From: Prosapia bicincta
Lineage: Eukaryota; Arthropoda; Insecta; Hemiptera; Cercopidae
Direction of reading: 5' to 3'
Assembly (NCBI GenBank): GCA_036971475.1
Contig: JBAIZL010000001.1
Location: 155,624,544 to 155,688,543, forward strand
Length of the DNA stretch: 64,000 bases
A program made the position numbers and the translations under genes. Below, piece by piece: positions 1-10,917 of this stretch; position 1 is the stretch's first letter, and every line of letters starts with the position of its first letter. The notes below the pieces were generated by a model. It was given only the letters and a program-made list of their open reading frames with translations. It was not told where the DNA came from and ran no database searches.

Positions 1-3000
1 TGTAATTTTATACATTACTATATACCTATATTAAAATATACCTGTAAAGTCTCCAGGTAGGATAGATTTGGTTGTAATTTTATACATTACTATATACCTA
101 TATTAAAATATACCTGTAAAGTCTCCAGGTAGGATAGATTTGGTTGTAATTTTATACATTACTATATACCTATATTAAAATATACCTGTAAAGTCTCCAG
201 GTGGGATAGATTTGGTTGTAATTTTATACATTACTATATACCTATATTAAAATATACCTGTAAAGTCTCCAGGTAAGATAGATTTGGTTGTAATTTTATA
301 CATTACTATATACCTATATTAAAATATACCTGTAAAGTCTCCAGGTGGGATAGATTTGGTTGTAATTTTATACATTACTATATACCTATATTAAAATATA
401 CCTGTAAAGTCTCCAGGTGGGATAGATTTGGTTGTAATTTTATACATTACTATATACCTATATTAAAATATACCTGTAAAGTCTCCAGGTAGGATAGATT
501 TGGTTATAATTTTATACATTACTATATACCTATATTAAAATATACCTGTAAAGTCTCCAGGTGGGATAGATTTGGTTGTAATTTTATACATTACTATATA
601 CCTATATTAAAATATACCTGTAAAGTCTCCAGGTAGGATAGATTTGGTTGTAATTTTATACATTACTATATACCTATATTAAAATATACCTGTAAAGTCT
701 CCAGGTAAGATAGATTTGGTTGTAATTTTATACATTACTATATACCTATATTAAAATATACCTGTAAAGTCTCCAGTCAGGATAGATTTGGTTGTAATTT
801 TATACATTACTATATACCTATATTAAAATATACCTGTAAAGTCTCCAGGTAGGATAGATTTGGTTGTAATTTTATACATTACTATATACCTATATTAAAA
901 TATACCTGTAAAGTCTCCAGTCAGGATAGATTTGGTTGTAATTTTATACATTACTATATACCTATATTAAAATATACCTGTAAAGTCTCCAGGTAGGATA
1001 GATTTGGTTGTAATTTTATACATTACTATATACCTATATTAAAATATACCTGTAAAGTCTCCAGGTAGGATAGATTTGGTTGTAATTTTATACATTACTA
1101 TATACCTATATTAAAATATACCTGTAAAGTCTCCAGGTAGGATAGATTTGGTTGTAATTTTATACATTACTATATACCTATATTAAAATATACCTGTAAA
1201 GTCTCCAGGTAGGATAGATTTGGTTGTAATTTTATACATTACTATATACCTATATTAAAATATACCTGTAAAGTCTCCAGGTAGGATAGATTTGGTTGTA
1301 ATTTTATACATTACTATATACCTATATTAAAATATACCTGTAAAGTCTCCAGGTAGGATAGATTTGGTTGTAATTTTATACATTACTATATACCTATATT
1401 AAAATATACCTGTAAAGTCTCCAGGTAGGATAGATTTGGTTGTAATTTTATACATTACTATATACCTATATTAAAATATACCTGTAAAGTCTCCAGGTAG
1501 GATAGATTTGGTTGTAATTTTATACATTACTATATACCTATATTAAAATATACCTGTAAAGTCTCCAGGTAGGATAGATTTGGTTGTAATTTTATACATT
1601 ACTATATACCTATATTAAAATATACCTGTAAAGTCTCCAGGTGGGATAGATTTGGTTGTAATTTTATACATTACTATATACCTATATTAAAATATACCTG
1701 TAAAGTCTCCAGGTAGGATAGATTTGGTTGTAATTTTATACATTACTATATACCTATATTAAAATATACCTGTAAAGTCTCCAGGTAGGATAGATTTGGT
1801 TGTAATTTTATACATTACTATATACCTATATTAAAATATACCTGTAAAGTCTCCAGGTAGGATAGATTTGGTTGTAATTTTATACATTACTATATACCTA
1901 TATTAAAATATACCTGTAAAGTCTCCAGGTAGGATAGATTTGGTTGTAATTTTATACATTACTATATACCTATATTAAAATATACCTGTAAAGTCTCCAG
2001 GTAGGATAGATTTGGTTGTAATTTTATACATTAGTATATACCTATATTAAAATATACCTGTAAAGTCTCCAGGTAGGATAGATTTGGTTGTAATTTTATA
2101 CATTACTATATACCTATATTAAAATATACCTGTAAAGTCTCCAGTCAGGATAGATTTGGTTGTAATTTTATACATTACTATATACCTATATTAAAATATA
2201 CCTGTAAAGTCTCCAGGTAGGATAGATTTGGTTGTAATTTTATACATTACTATATACCTATATTAAAATATACCTGTAAAGTCTCCAGGTAGGATAGATT
2301 TGGTTGTAATTTTATACATTACTATATACCTATATTAAAATATACCTGTAAAGTCTCCAGGTAGGATAGATTTGGTTGTAATTTTATACATTACTATATA
2401 CCTATATTAAAATATACCTGTAAAGTCTCCAGGTAGGATAGATTTGGTTGTAATTTTATACATTACTATATACCTATATTAAAATATACCTGTAAAGTCT
2501 CCAGGTAGGATAGATTTGGTTGTAATTTTATACATTACTATATACCTATATTAAAATATACCTGTAAAGTCTCCAGGTAGGATAGATTTGGTTGTAATTT
2601 TATACATTACTATATACCTATATTAAAATATACCTGTAAAGTCTCCAGGTGGGATAGATTTGGTTGTAATTTTATACATTACTATATACCTATATTAAAA
2701 TATACCTGTAAAGTCTCCAGGTAGGATAGATTTGGTTGTAATTTTATACATTACTATATACCTATATTAAAATATACCTGTAGGGTAGGATAGATTTGGT
2801 TGTAATTTTATACATTACTATATACCTATATTAAAATATACCTGTAAAGTCTCCAGGTAGGATAGATTTGGTTGTAATTTTATACATTACTATATACCTA
2901 TATTAAAATATACCTGTAAAGTCTCCAGGTAGGATAGATTTGGTTGTAATTTTATACATTACTATATACCTATATTAAAATATACCTGTAAAGTCTCCAG

Positions 3001-4612
3001 GTAGGATAGATTTGGTTGTAATTTTATACATTACTATATACCTATATTAAAATATACCTGTAAAGTCTCCAGGTAGGATAGATTTGGTTGTAATTTTATA
3101 CATTACTATATACCTATATTAAAATATACCTGTAAAGTCTCCAGGTAGGATAGATTTGGTTGTAATTTTATACATTAGTATATACCTATATTAAAATATA
3201 CCTGTAAAGTCTCCAGGTAGGATAGATTTGGTTGTAATTTTATACATTACTATATACCTATATTAAAATATACCTGTAAAGTCTCCAGGTGGGATAGATT
3301 TGGTTGTAATTTTATACATTACTATATACCTATATTAAAATATACCTGTAAAGTCTCCAGGTGGGATAGATTTGGTTGTAATTTTATACATTACTATATA
3401 CCTATATTAAAATATACCTGTAAAGTCTCCAGGTAGGATAGATTTGGTTGTAATTTTATACATTAGTATATACCTATATTAAAATATACCTGTAAAGTCT
3501 CCAGGTAGGATAGATTTGGTTGTAATTTTATACATTACTATATACCTATATTAAAATATACCTGTAAAGTCTCCAGGTAGGATAGATTTGGTTGTAATTT
3601 TATACATTACTATATACCTATATTAAAATATACCTGTAAAGTCTCCAGGTAGGATAGATTTGGTTGTAATTTTATACATTACTATATACCTATATTAAAA
3701 TATACCTGTAAAGTCTCCAGTCAGGATAGATTTGGTTGTAATTTTATACATTACTATATACCTATATTAAAATATACCTGTAAAGTCTCCAGTCAGGATA
3801 GATTTGGTTGTAATTTTATACATTACTATATACCTATATTAAAATATACCTGTAAAGTCTCCAGGTAGGATAGATTTGGTTGTAATTTTATACATTACTA
3901 TATACCTATATTAAAATATACCTGTAAAGTCTCCAGTCAGGATAGATTTGGTTGTAATTTTATACATTACTATATACCTATATTAAAATATACCTGTAAA
4001 GTCTCCAGTCAGGATAGATTTGGTTGTAATTTTATACATTACTATATACCTATATTAAAATATACCTGTAAAGTCTCCAGTCAGGATAGATTTGGTTGTA
4101 ATTTTATACATTACTATATACCTATATTAAAATATACCTGTAAAGTCTCCAGGTAGGATAGATTTGGTTATAATTTTATACATTACTATATACCTATATT
4201 AAAATATACCTGTAAAGTCTCCAGGTGGGATAGATTTGGTTGTAATTTTATACATTACTATATACCTATATTAAAATATACCTGTAAAGTCTCCAGGTAA
4301 GATAGATTTGGTTGTAATTTTATACATTACTATATACCTATATTAAAATATACCTGTAAAGTCTCCAGTCAGGATAGATTTGGTTGTAATTTTATACATT
4401 ACTATATACCTATATTAAAATATACCTGTAAAGTCTCCAGGTAGGATAGATTTGGTTATAATTTTATACATTACTATATACCTATATTAAAATATACCTG
4501 TAAAGTCTCCAGTCAGGATAGATTTGGTTGTAATTTTATACATTACTATATACCTATATTAAAATATACCTGTAAAGTCTCCAGTCAGGATAGATTTGGT
4601 TGTAATTTTATA
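1..4612. repeat. Satellite array, 72-bp unit, about 64 copies
   Basis: Head-to-tail copies of a 72-bp AT-rich unit run from the window edge, so the left end is not seen. Copies differ at few positions. The main variable site follows the CTCCA motif: GGTAGG (commonest), GGTGGG, GGTAAG or GTCAGG. Rarer changes are ACTATA/AGTATA and GGTTGT/GGTTAT. One unit near 2780 has lost about 9 bp. In GGT-type units ACCTG and CAGGT can pair across a 9-nt loop; the GTCAGG type breaks that pairing. There is no open frame through the array. The last unit breaks off at 4612. Confidence 0.97.
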
Positions 4613-4710
4613 CAACATTACCTATTTAAACGTCTACTTCCGCTGAGTAATACTTCGTCACGTGATCTCTAATCTAGCCGTAAATGTGTACATTTGGTTA
4701 AACGAATATA

Positions 4711-4763
4711 ATTACAACCAAATCTATCCTGACTGGAGACTTCATAGGTATATAAAATTAACC
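4711..4763 (-). repeat. Inverted partial copy of the 72-bp unit
   Basis: About 100 bp beyond the array, 4711-4741 is an exact reverse complement of the end of a 72-bp unit, and similarity continues weakly to about 4763. It carries the GTCAGG variant, the subtype that dominates the nearest array units. The array edge plus this copy therefore forms a stem with a roughly 100-nt unique loop. This suggests that the satellite unit began as the terminal inverted repeat of a non-autonomous transposon; that origin is inference. Confidence 0.85.
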
Positions 4764-6043
4764 TTCCGTGGCAATAACAAACAATAATTACCATTATAGC
4801 TTCAGGACATGTTTTTGATTCGTGTTGTAAGCATTGTAACGAGGGTTGCCAGTGTGCATTTTGGTTAAAATTTACATTTCTTTACCAGCACTATTAGCAT
4901 CACATACGAGGGAATTACAATTTTCCAAAATTATTAATATTTGGGGCGTGAGCGAGAGTTGTAATAATATTTTTCCTATCACTGATGACCTGCGTCGGTC
5001 GGTAATGTTTTTCGCTATAATCGTAGACATGGGCACGTTAAATATTTTTTGTTTTATTATGTATTTTTTCAAATTAAACTTTAATACGCTGTACCTACAC
5101 TATTATGCAAAAATTCATACGCGTTTTGTTGTTCATACATTATATGTCAATCGGATTCAAAATTAAATTAGATATAACCAAAACGTTTCCATATCTTCGA
5201 TTTTTACAATGTTAACCATAACATTTCTACACAATTAATTTATTCTACACTAAACAATAAATATATTTTAATAATCCGTTACATATTTCTAACTTTAAAT
5301 AATGTTCTGTATAGATTTTGCACAGTTACTTATAAGTACAAAAACCTACGTCTGGGTGACCAGCAAGCACAGATACACATCAATTTGTTTCCGTGTTCGC
5401 TGGTGGTGACAAGCTGCGTTCATTTTTTTTATTAATTTTTTTTAAAGTAATAGAATTACAAGGCTAGTTTAGGTTGGGTTAAATTAATAAATGTTCAAAG
5501 CTTAGTATATAACTCTAATTGCATAATTGATCGAATACTGAAATTACACGTTATGCAATACAGAGAGAGATTTAGATATCTTCACCCTAAGGACAGTTGG
5601 TCAATAATTATAATGGGAGTTCTTTTCTTTTAAAGCTTTAGAGGTGTACGGGTTATAGATAATCGAAGAAACTAGCTTTAGAGTCTACAAAAATCAAGTG
5701 TTAGTTAACAGTTGCCCTTTTCAGATAAAAAATAACGCACAACTTTGTAAAGAAATGTGACATTTATTGCGTCATGTTTTTTGTATAAAAGTAAATAAAC
5801 AAAAATCCATTGTAGTTATTCTAAATTCCAAAATTACCGGATAAAAGCATAAAATGAGGTATTATTGGAAAGCTATTATTCTACTTTATGGTTAATGCTC
5901 ACGATTTTGCGACTTGTGTGACGCCCTTTTCAATATGTTTTTTTAGTTTAAACACCGACATTCTCAAAATTTCCTGCCAGTAATTTACAAACTAGTAGAT
6001 AAGTCATTTAAATAATTTTTGTATTATTTATTACACTTAAGTT
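4764..6043. other. AT-rich non-repetitive DNA, no gene seen
   Basis: A 106-codon frame at 4846-5166 opens with GTG and has no recognisable motif, so I do not call it a gene. No tRNA, inverted termini or tandem structure is apparent. Confidence 0.6.
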
Positions 6044-6105
6044 ATAGCAAAAGCGTAATAAGCAATTTACAACCAGCTCGTCATGAACAGCAACAAGATT
6101 TCCAT
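6044..6105 (+). mobile_element. Solo end fragment of the foldback element family
   Basis: About 60 bp match the long terminus of the foldback elements at 8076-8621 and 24241-24503: GCAAAAG, then GTAATAAG, then the block containing CCAGCTCGTCATGAACAG and CAACAAGATTTC. The arms and loop are absent, so this is a terminal fragment left after truncation or deletion. Confidence 0.75.
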
Positions 6106-8062
6106 ATTTTGTATTATGATTACTTTATCGATTTTAAAAAAAGGATGAAATGATTTTGACAACAAATCATGTTAATAATAGTAGCCTAATGAAAAATAAC
6201 GAAATTAGTTATTTAAAAGTAACAACAAATAACAAGAGGAATTAGTTCTTTTACGATGAATAATTTGTAGTTGTAGCCAAATTTTACAAGGTATTTGGAA
6301 AATAGGCCTAGTTAAGCTTTGTTCTTGGAAGAATATAACTTTATTGATACGTTTTTTTAAATTAATTGTTAAAGTAAGACGTCTATACTTTTTATGTATT
6401 TATTAAGTTACAAGTTTAATACATAAACATTTTGGTTATTGCATACTTACGTGGACATAGAGCCAAAGTCTTTAGTTGAAAGTGTTTTTGTTTAAAAGAA
6501 GATTGATATTATTTTATATCGCATTTGTTTATTCCTGTATTATGGGAAAGGAAAAAATTAAAGTGTGTTCACATGTTATATATAGGTATTTAGTTTCAGG
6601 TGTACTGGACTAAATTTCTAAAATGTAACAGTGTATGGTGATTATAAGTATTACATTTAAACTCAAATAGATGGATAAATGTGAATACAAATATGTACCT
6701 GACGACACTCAACACTTGTGTTATAAACCCGCAGATGTAGGCTATACGTTTCATTACGACCTACAGCAAAGCTATCAAAATATGCAGGTGTAAACAAGGC
6801 CATTATCGGTGTTTCAAGGTTTATTAATCTATTCAATCTCAAACAATGTACAGCTTATTGAGTGCCCGAGGCAATCTTGTGTCACTTTCTGATGGCGTGC
6901 AGTGTGAACAGTAGTCTTTAAAATGGCTTTTAGGAATGGAAATAGTGACTAGAATAAATAAAAAATAAAATTATGTGCTGTATGAAAGACTTAACGTAAA
7001 TAATTGAATATCTAGTAACTGATTCAGTTGGCTGAAGTTGAGTTTTTAAAGTCATTTCGTTTAAACTTGTGAAGCGAATTCTAAGTTGAAAAGGTCAACA
7101 CCTGTTTGATTTACTGCGACAACGTGTACAATAATAAATATAATTTGTAGATTTTTGTTCTAAAATTATAAATTTTAGAATTTTTTAACTAAATTAAAAT
7201 AATAATAATTATTACCCATAACTATAACACACAGAAATTATAGTTAATATATAATTTATAGTTTAAGTTATAGGCAACTGAGTGATTGAGTAGGTAAAGC
7301 GTTTGATTTCGACGCGACTCTTTCGGTTATTACTTATGGACAGAAAATAATTTATGTAGCTGTTCATTGTAATTTATAACTAAATGTTGAGGCCTAATTA
7401 GAGTAAATTTAAAACTTTCTAGTTCGAGTGAATTGTTCGACGCAACAAGTACGATGAGACATTCAGTATCTTTTTCTCTGAATTCAGACGTTTCTGGTAT
7501 GACGTTAGTCGGTGTTATCTGTGAGTTCGTCAGTAGGTTTAATTTCCTGTATTTCAAAAGACAATGAACATGAAATGTCACCGGATGTAGGGCGTGTTAG
7601 ACGGGTTTCTGTAAAAAATATTAAATAAGATATTTTTTTTTAAATTTTCTATATTCTTTTTAGTAAATGAGCAAAACCCATATTTAGAAATTTAATTATG
7701 TTATTACCTAAAGATACATTTAAAAAGTAAGTGATTATAAATGCCGCAAACGATAAATAGTGGTTTGAATTTACGTAATGCAAAACACCGGAACTTTATG
7801 AGCACATAAGAAACTAAAATTAAAGTTTCTTTTAAAAATAAATCGCTGTGATGTACTACAGTAAAATTTAGCTATATTACAAACAACAACAAATATCCAG
7901 TAAGAAATTTTGCTTGGAAAATGATTAATTATCCCAAGGTAGGCTAACCGGTTGCTGAAGTAAGGAAATGGCTGAAGTGGCATCCATTTTCCTTGATTAT
8001 ACGACATTGTACGAGATATTAAGACGTACGAAGTGTTTGTACGAAACTTATTTTTTGTAACC
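6106..8062. other. AT-rich DNA, no gene seen
   Basis: Low-complexity A/T-rich sequence. Short frames on the minus strand at 7330-7581 and 7771-8064 show no family signature. A stretch near 7266-7320 vaguely resembles a tRNA A-box (GTAGGTAAAGCG), but no matching B-box or fold was found. Confidence 0.55.
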
Positions 8063-8220
8063 AATTCTATCTTATCGAAATCTTGTTGCTGTACATGACG
8101 AGCTGGTTGTTAATTCTTATTACACTTTTGCTATTACTTGCGACCAGACTTTTTGTTAACTAAAAGTTGTTAATTTTTAAATAAATAAAACCTCTAAACC
8201 ACAAATAAAATTTTATTTAA

Positions 8221-8263
8221 ACCTTATGTACATTTCGATTGCCCAGCAATCATCTTCAGAGGT
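8221..8263 (-). ncRNA. Hammerhead-ribozyme-like motif (left palindrome arm)
   Basis: Exact mirror of the motif at 8301-8343, read on the minus strand, because the two arms are perfectly complementary. A transcript of either strand would contain one motif and its complement, so intramolecular arm pairing would compete with ribozyme folding. Confidence 0.58.
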
Positions 8264-8300
8264 ATTTAAAAAATACAACTCAGAGTTGTATTTTTTAAAT

Positions 8301-8343
8301 ACCTCTGAAGATGATTGCTGGGCAATCGAAATGTACATAAGGT
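8301..8343 (+). ncRNA. Hammerhead-ribozyme-like motif (right palindrome arm)
   Basis: In order: stem I 5' ACCT (8301), core CTGAAGA (8305-8311) matching CUGANGA, one extra U (8312), helix II GATTGC-TGG-GCAATC, then GAA (8328), self-complementary stem III ATGTACAT (8331-8338), cleavage-site A (8339), stem I 3' AGGT (8340-8343). All core residues of a type-III-open, short-stem hammerhead are present except for the additional U before helix II. Such short stem III forms described in Penelope-like elements are thought to act as dimers. Activity here is untested. Confidence 0.6.
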
Positions 8344-8634
8344 TTAAATAAAATTTTATTTGTGGTTTAGAGGTTTTATTTATTTAAAAATAAACATTAC
8401 GCCACAGTTGCTTCATATAGTTATAAAAGTTGTTAAATTGTCAACTTACACTTGAAGGAAACGTTTTCGTCTAAGACTTCTTCCTCTTCGAAAATGGGCG
8501 GCAAAAATACGAGGCTGAGAAGTCTTAAGACGAAAACGTTTCCTTCAAGTGTAAGTTAACAATTTAACAACTTTTAGTTAACAAAAAGTCTGGTCGCAAG
8601 TAATAGCAAAAGTGTAATAAGAATTCTATCTTAT

Positions 8635-9612
8635 TAGGATACTTTATAGCAGTAATGTGCTAAAACATACTGCTCTATTAAAATAAAATATGGAGGTCGT
8701 GAATTTGTAAACTGAGGTTTTTTAAAATTTTATGAACTATTTCTAGTTTACGATATTTATATTCACTGGTTTCTTGTATAAAATGCATTGTTAAGTAATT
8801 TTGGAAATAAAAAAATTATGGTGTTTATTCAGTAATTCTACAGAATTACTAAATGGGCTGCACTTTGTTTTTAGACGTTTTTGTCCAAGACTAAAATTAT
8901 ATTTTTTTGAGAATTTATCTAATAAAAAAATAACATTAACAGAAGCTAAAATTTAAAGTAATAGCTAAGTACAATGTGCAAGGCTACAGGTTTTACATTA
9001 TATTGAAATATTTAAATAAATAAAAAGTACTTTAACTTACTAATAGATAAATTTACGCACATTTAAAAAGTAAAAGAAAACTTGATAGTGGATGTATAGG
9101 TGTTTCTAGTTAGTAATTTTTAAAAATAGATTGGGACTTAATTGACTAGTCAACAACCCAGTCCATCAATTCGAGAAAGTAGAGGTTCACTGAACACTTG
9201 AGTTTGATTTATTTGTTATTTAGACGACGTCAATATTTCAATAAATTCAAAGCAGCCTAAAACAGATAACGTCGGCTTATATTCTGTGTTAATTAAGGCA
9301 AAAGATAAAAGATATTTTATCATTAGTAAGATTTTAGTTTATACTTTGGCTTACAGTAACAATTGTAAGGATCAAGGTTTTATGTCTTTTAAAGCCTATC
9401 AAAAAACGTCTCGGTTTTAATACGGTGGCGAAGGTATTAATTTTACAACTAAGGTATAATAACGCCACTTTTATCATATTTGTTGTGTTTGGTAAAAAAA
9501 TACAATAGAATAATGACGAATGTTTTTTAAAAAATATTAAAATGTGCTGCAACATTCAGTTGTAACAGAGTTTAGTGCTTCAAAAACATAAATTAATAAT
9601 TATACATACATA

Positions 9613-9613
<1 letters not shown>
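8635..9613. other. AT-rich DNA, no gene seen
   Basis: No tandem or inverted structure of note. The 73-codon minus-strand frame at 9334-9555 has no recognisable domain. Confidence 0.55.

Positions 9614-9680
<67 letters not shown>
9614..9680. repeat. (TA)n microsatellite
   Basis: About 67 bp of pure TA. It lies immediately left of a hammerhead-like motif; a second TA run lies right of it. Frames read through this region are artefacts of the dinucleotide repeat. Confidence 0.97.
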
Positions 9681-9684
<4 letters not shown>

Positions 9685-9712
9685 GCACATATGTTATTTT
9701 GAATTGTTTAAT

Positions 9713-9757
9713 ATTCCTGATGATGTTGGTACTGTTAGCCAACGAAAAGCTTTGAAT
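9713..9757 (+). ncRNA. Hammerhead-ribozyme-like motif between two TA tracts
   Basis: Stem I ATTC (9713-9716) pairs with GAAT (9754-9757). The core CTGATGA (9717-9723) is the canonical hammerhead sequence. An extra U follows, then helix II GTTGG (9725-9729) with CCAAC (9739-9743), GAA (9744), self-complementary stem III AAGCTT (9747-9752) and cleavage-site T (9753). Helix sequences differ from all the other copies in the window while the pairing is kept. Helix II here has a longer 9-nt loop. Confidence 0.6.
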
Positions 9758-9804
9758 TGTAAATTCAATTATAATTCTTGTATTTGTATTTTGACTTAGT
9801 TCTT

Positions 9805-9806
9805 TA

Positions 9807-9884
<78 letters not shown>
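9805..9884. repeat. (TA)n followed by (CA)n microsatellite
   Basis: About 68 bp of TA passing into six to seven AC units. Together with 9614-9680 it brackets a 125-bp island that carries the hammerhead-like motif, consistent with insertion into a pre-existing TA tract or with slippage growth from both ends. Confidence 0.95.
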
Positions 9885-10064
9885 ATACTCGTATTTTAAT
9901 TTGTTTTGTTTTTCAATTTAAAAATACAAATATAGTTTTAAATTTTTATAATGATTTTTTGAAATGGCTATTTCTTATGGCAGTGTCACGGGGTTTTTCA
10001 CAGAGAACAATTTTAGGCTTGCTGTGATTATCACCAGACGCTTTTCAGAATATATTTCAACCAA

Positions 10065-10420
10065 ATGACATTGTATTATTATTAACAGCTGATTTTAGGT
10101 TATGTTGTCAACATGTTTAAAACGTACGCCATGTTATTTTACTTATTATATGTTATTACGATAAAATGGTATTACATATATTTTTGTCAGTTAATAAATA
10201 AATAAATTTTGTATGTAGAAATATATTATTTTTGATAAATCTTACTGTAATTAAGTCAATATTACTATAATGGGTTATATATTTGTATTCCAGTTTTTCA
10301 GGTGAACTGTTTTAGGCCCGCCTAACACTTTCAAGAACTGATTTAAATTTAATTCGTTGAAGTAAATATTGTAACATCTAACAAAGGTTTTCTATTATCT
10401 TCACTCATTTATTATTAATT
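10065..10420 (+). repeat. Interspersed repeat family (copy 1 of 4)
   Basis: Shares ordered blocks with copies at 27548, 37799 and 63328: CAGCTGATTTTA, GGTTATGTTGT, an ACG-containing block with CATGTT, then TTAATAAATAAAT, GATAAATCTTACT, and a late block ending in a TTCTATTA-type stretch. This copy is the most diverged at its left end. There is no open frame, no inverted termini and no A-tail, so the class is unknown (a MITE with decayed ends or a SINE-like unit are possible). Confidence 0.7.
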
Positions 10421-10917
10421 ACATTAAATAGTATTTAATAAAACCTATCTTAAGTAGACGTAATATTCTTCACTTCTGTAGATCATTCGTACCGGCTAAT
10501 TTTTGAAATCCCCGACTGTATAGGTTTTGCACTGAGAAAACATTCGTCTTGCAAAATGAACTTTATTCATCATTTAATGATATCGTAAACGTATTTCAGT
10601 TTTTTCAGGAACGCTATAAGAAATTGTCATTTCTATCGGTCGGTTCCTATTATGGTTTTTTAAAGAACTATTAAAAATTGGGAAGAAACCGATTAAAGGT
10701 TTGTGCAATACTATTTTCAAAACGAGAATAACAAATCAGCAATGTTAAGTTCTTGTTACAAGGTACCATTGTTACTAGGAAAACAAATCTTATTTCGTTA
10801 TTCCTAACAATATGATCATAATAGAATAAGAAGGCTAAAAATGTAATCTAAAGTTAAACAAATATAGAAGCGTCAGGACAGATAGTTCTATTTATATAGA
10901 ATTCATGTTCGTACAAT
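10421..10917. other. AT-rich DNA, no feature seen
   Basis: Sequence between the interspersed repeat and the 61-bp array. No frame above background, and no inverted or tandem structure noticed. Confidence 0.5.

Larger units (their letters stand above)
8161..8435. mobile_element. Nested PLE-like palindromic insertion with 13-bp target duplication
   Basis: TAAAAGTTGTTAA is duplicated at 8161-8173 and 8423-8435, and deleting one copy plus the insert restores the pairing of the host foldback arm. The 249-bp insert is a perfect palindrome of 109-bp arms (8173-8281 and 8283-8391, centred at 8282) followed by an unpaired 31-bp tail. Each arm holds a hammerhead-like motif and an A/T-rich tail with GTGGTTTAGAGG. 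Head-to-head partial copies, an asymmetric tail and a medium-length target duplication fit Penelope-like insertions; that assignment is inference from the motif shared with 48518-49289. Confidence 0.8.
8063..8634 (+). mobile_element. Foldback transposon with 13-bp target duplication, interrupted by a nested insertion
   Basis: The 13-mer AATTCTATCTTAT occurs at 8063-8075 and 8622-8634 and brackets a 546-bp element. After the nested insertion (8174-8422) is removed, the left arm (8117-8173 joined to 8436-8481) pairs almost perfectly over about 103 bp with the right arm 8519-8621. The loop is short (8482-8518). The left end is longer than the right and carries the CGAAATCTTGTTG and GACGAGCTGGTTG block also seen at 6070 and 24465. 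No open frame is present, so the element is non-autonomous. The superfamily is not identified. Confidence 0.85.

Noticed and set aside
1..4612. CRISPR array
   Set aside because: Units are contiguous without unique spacers, AT-rich, and in an animal-type genome.
4846..5166. 106-codon coding region
   Set aside because: GTG start, no domain, composition equal to background.
7266..7330. tRNA or tRNA-derived SINE head
   Set aside because: A-box-like words only; no B-box and no cloverleaf.
9575..9883. Tyr-Ile repeat frames
   Set aside because: Read-through of TA microsatellites.
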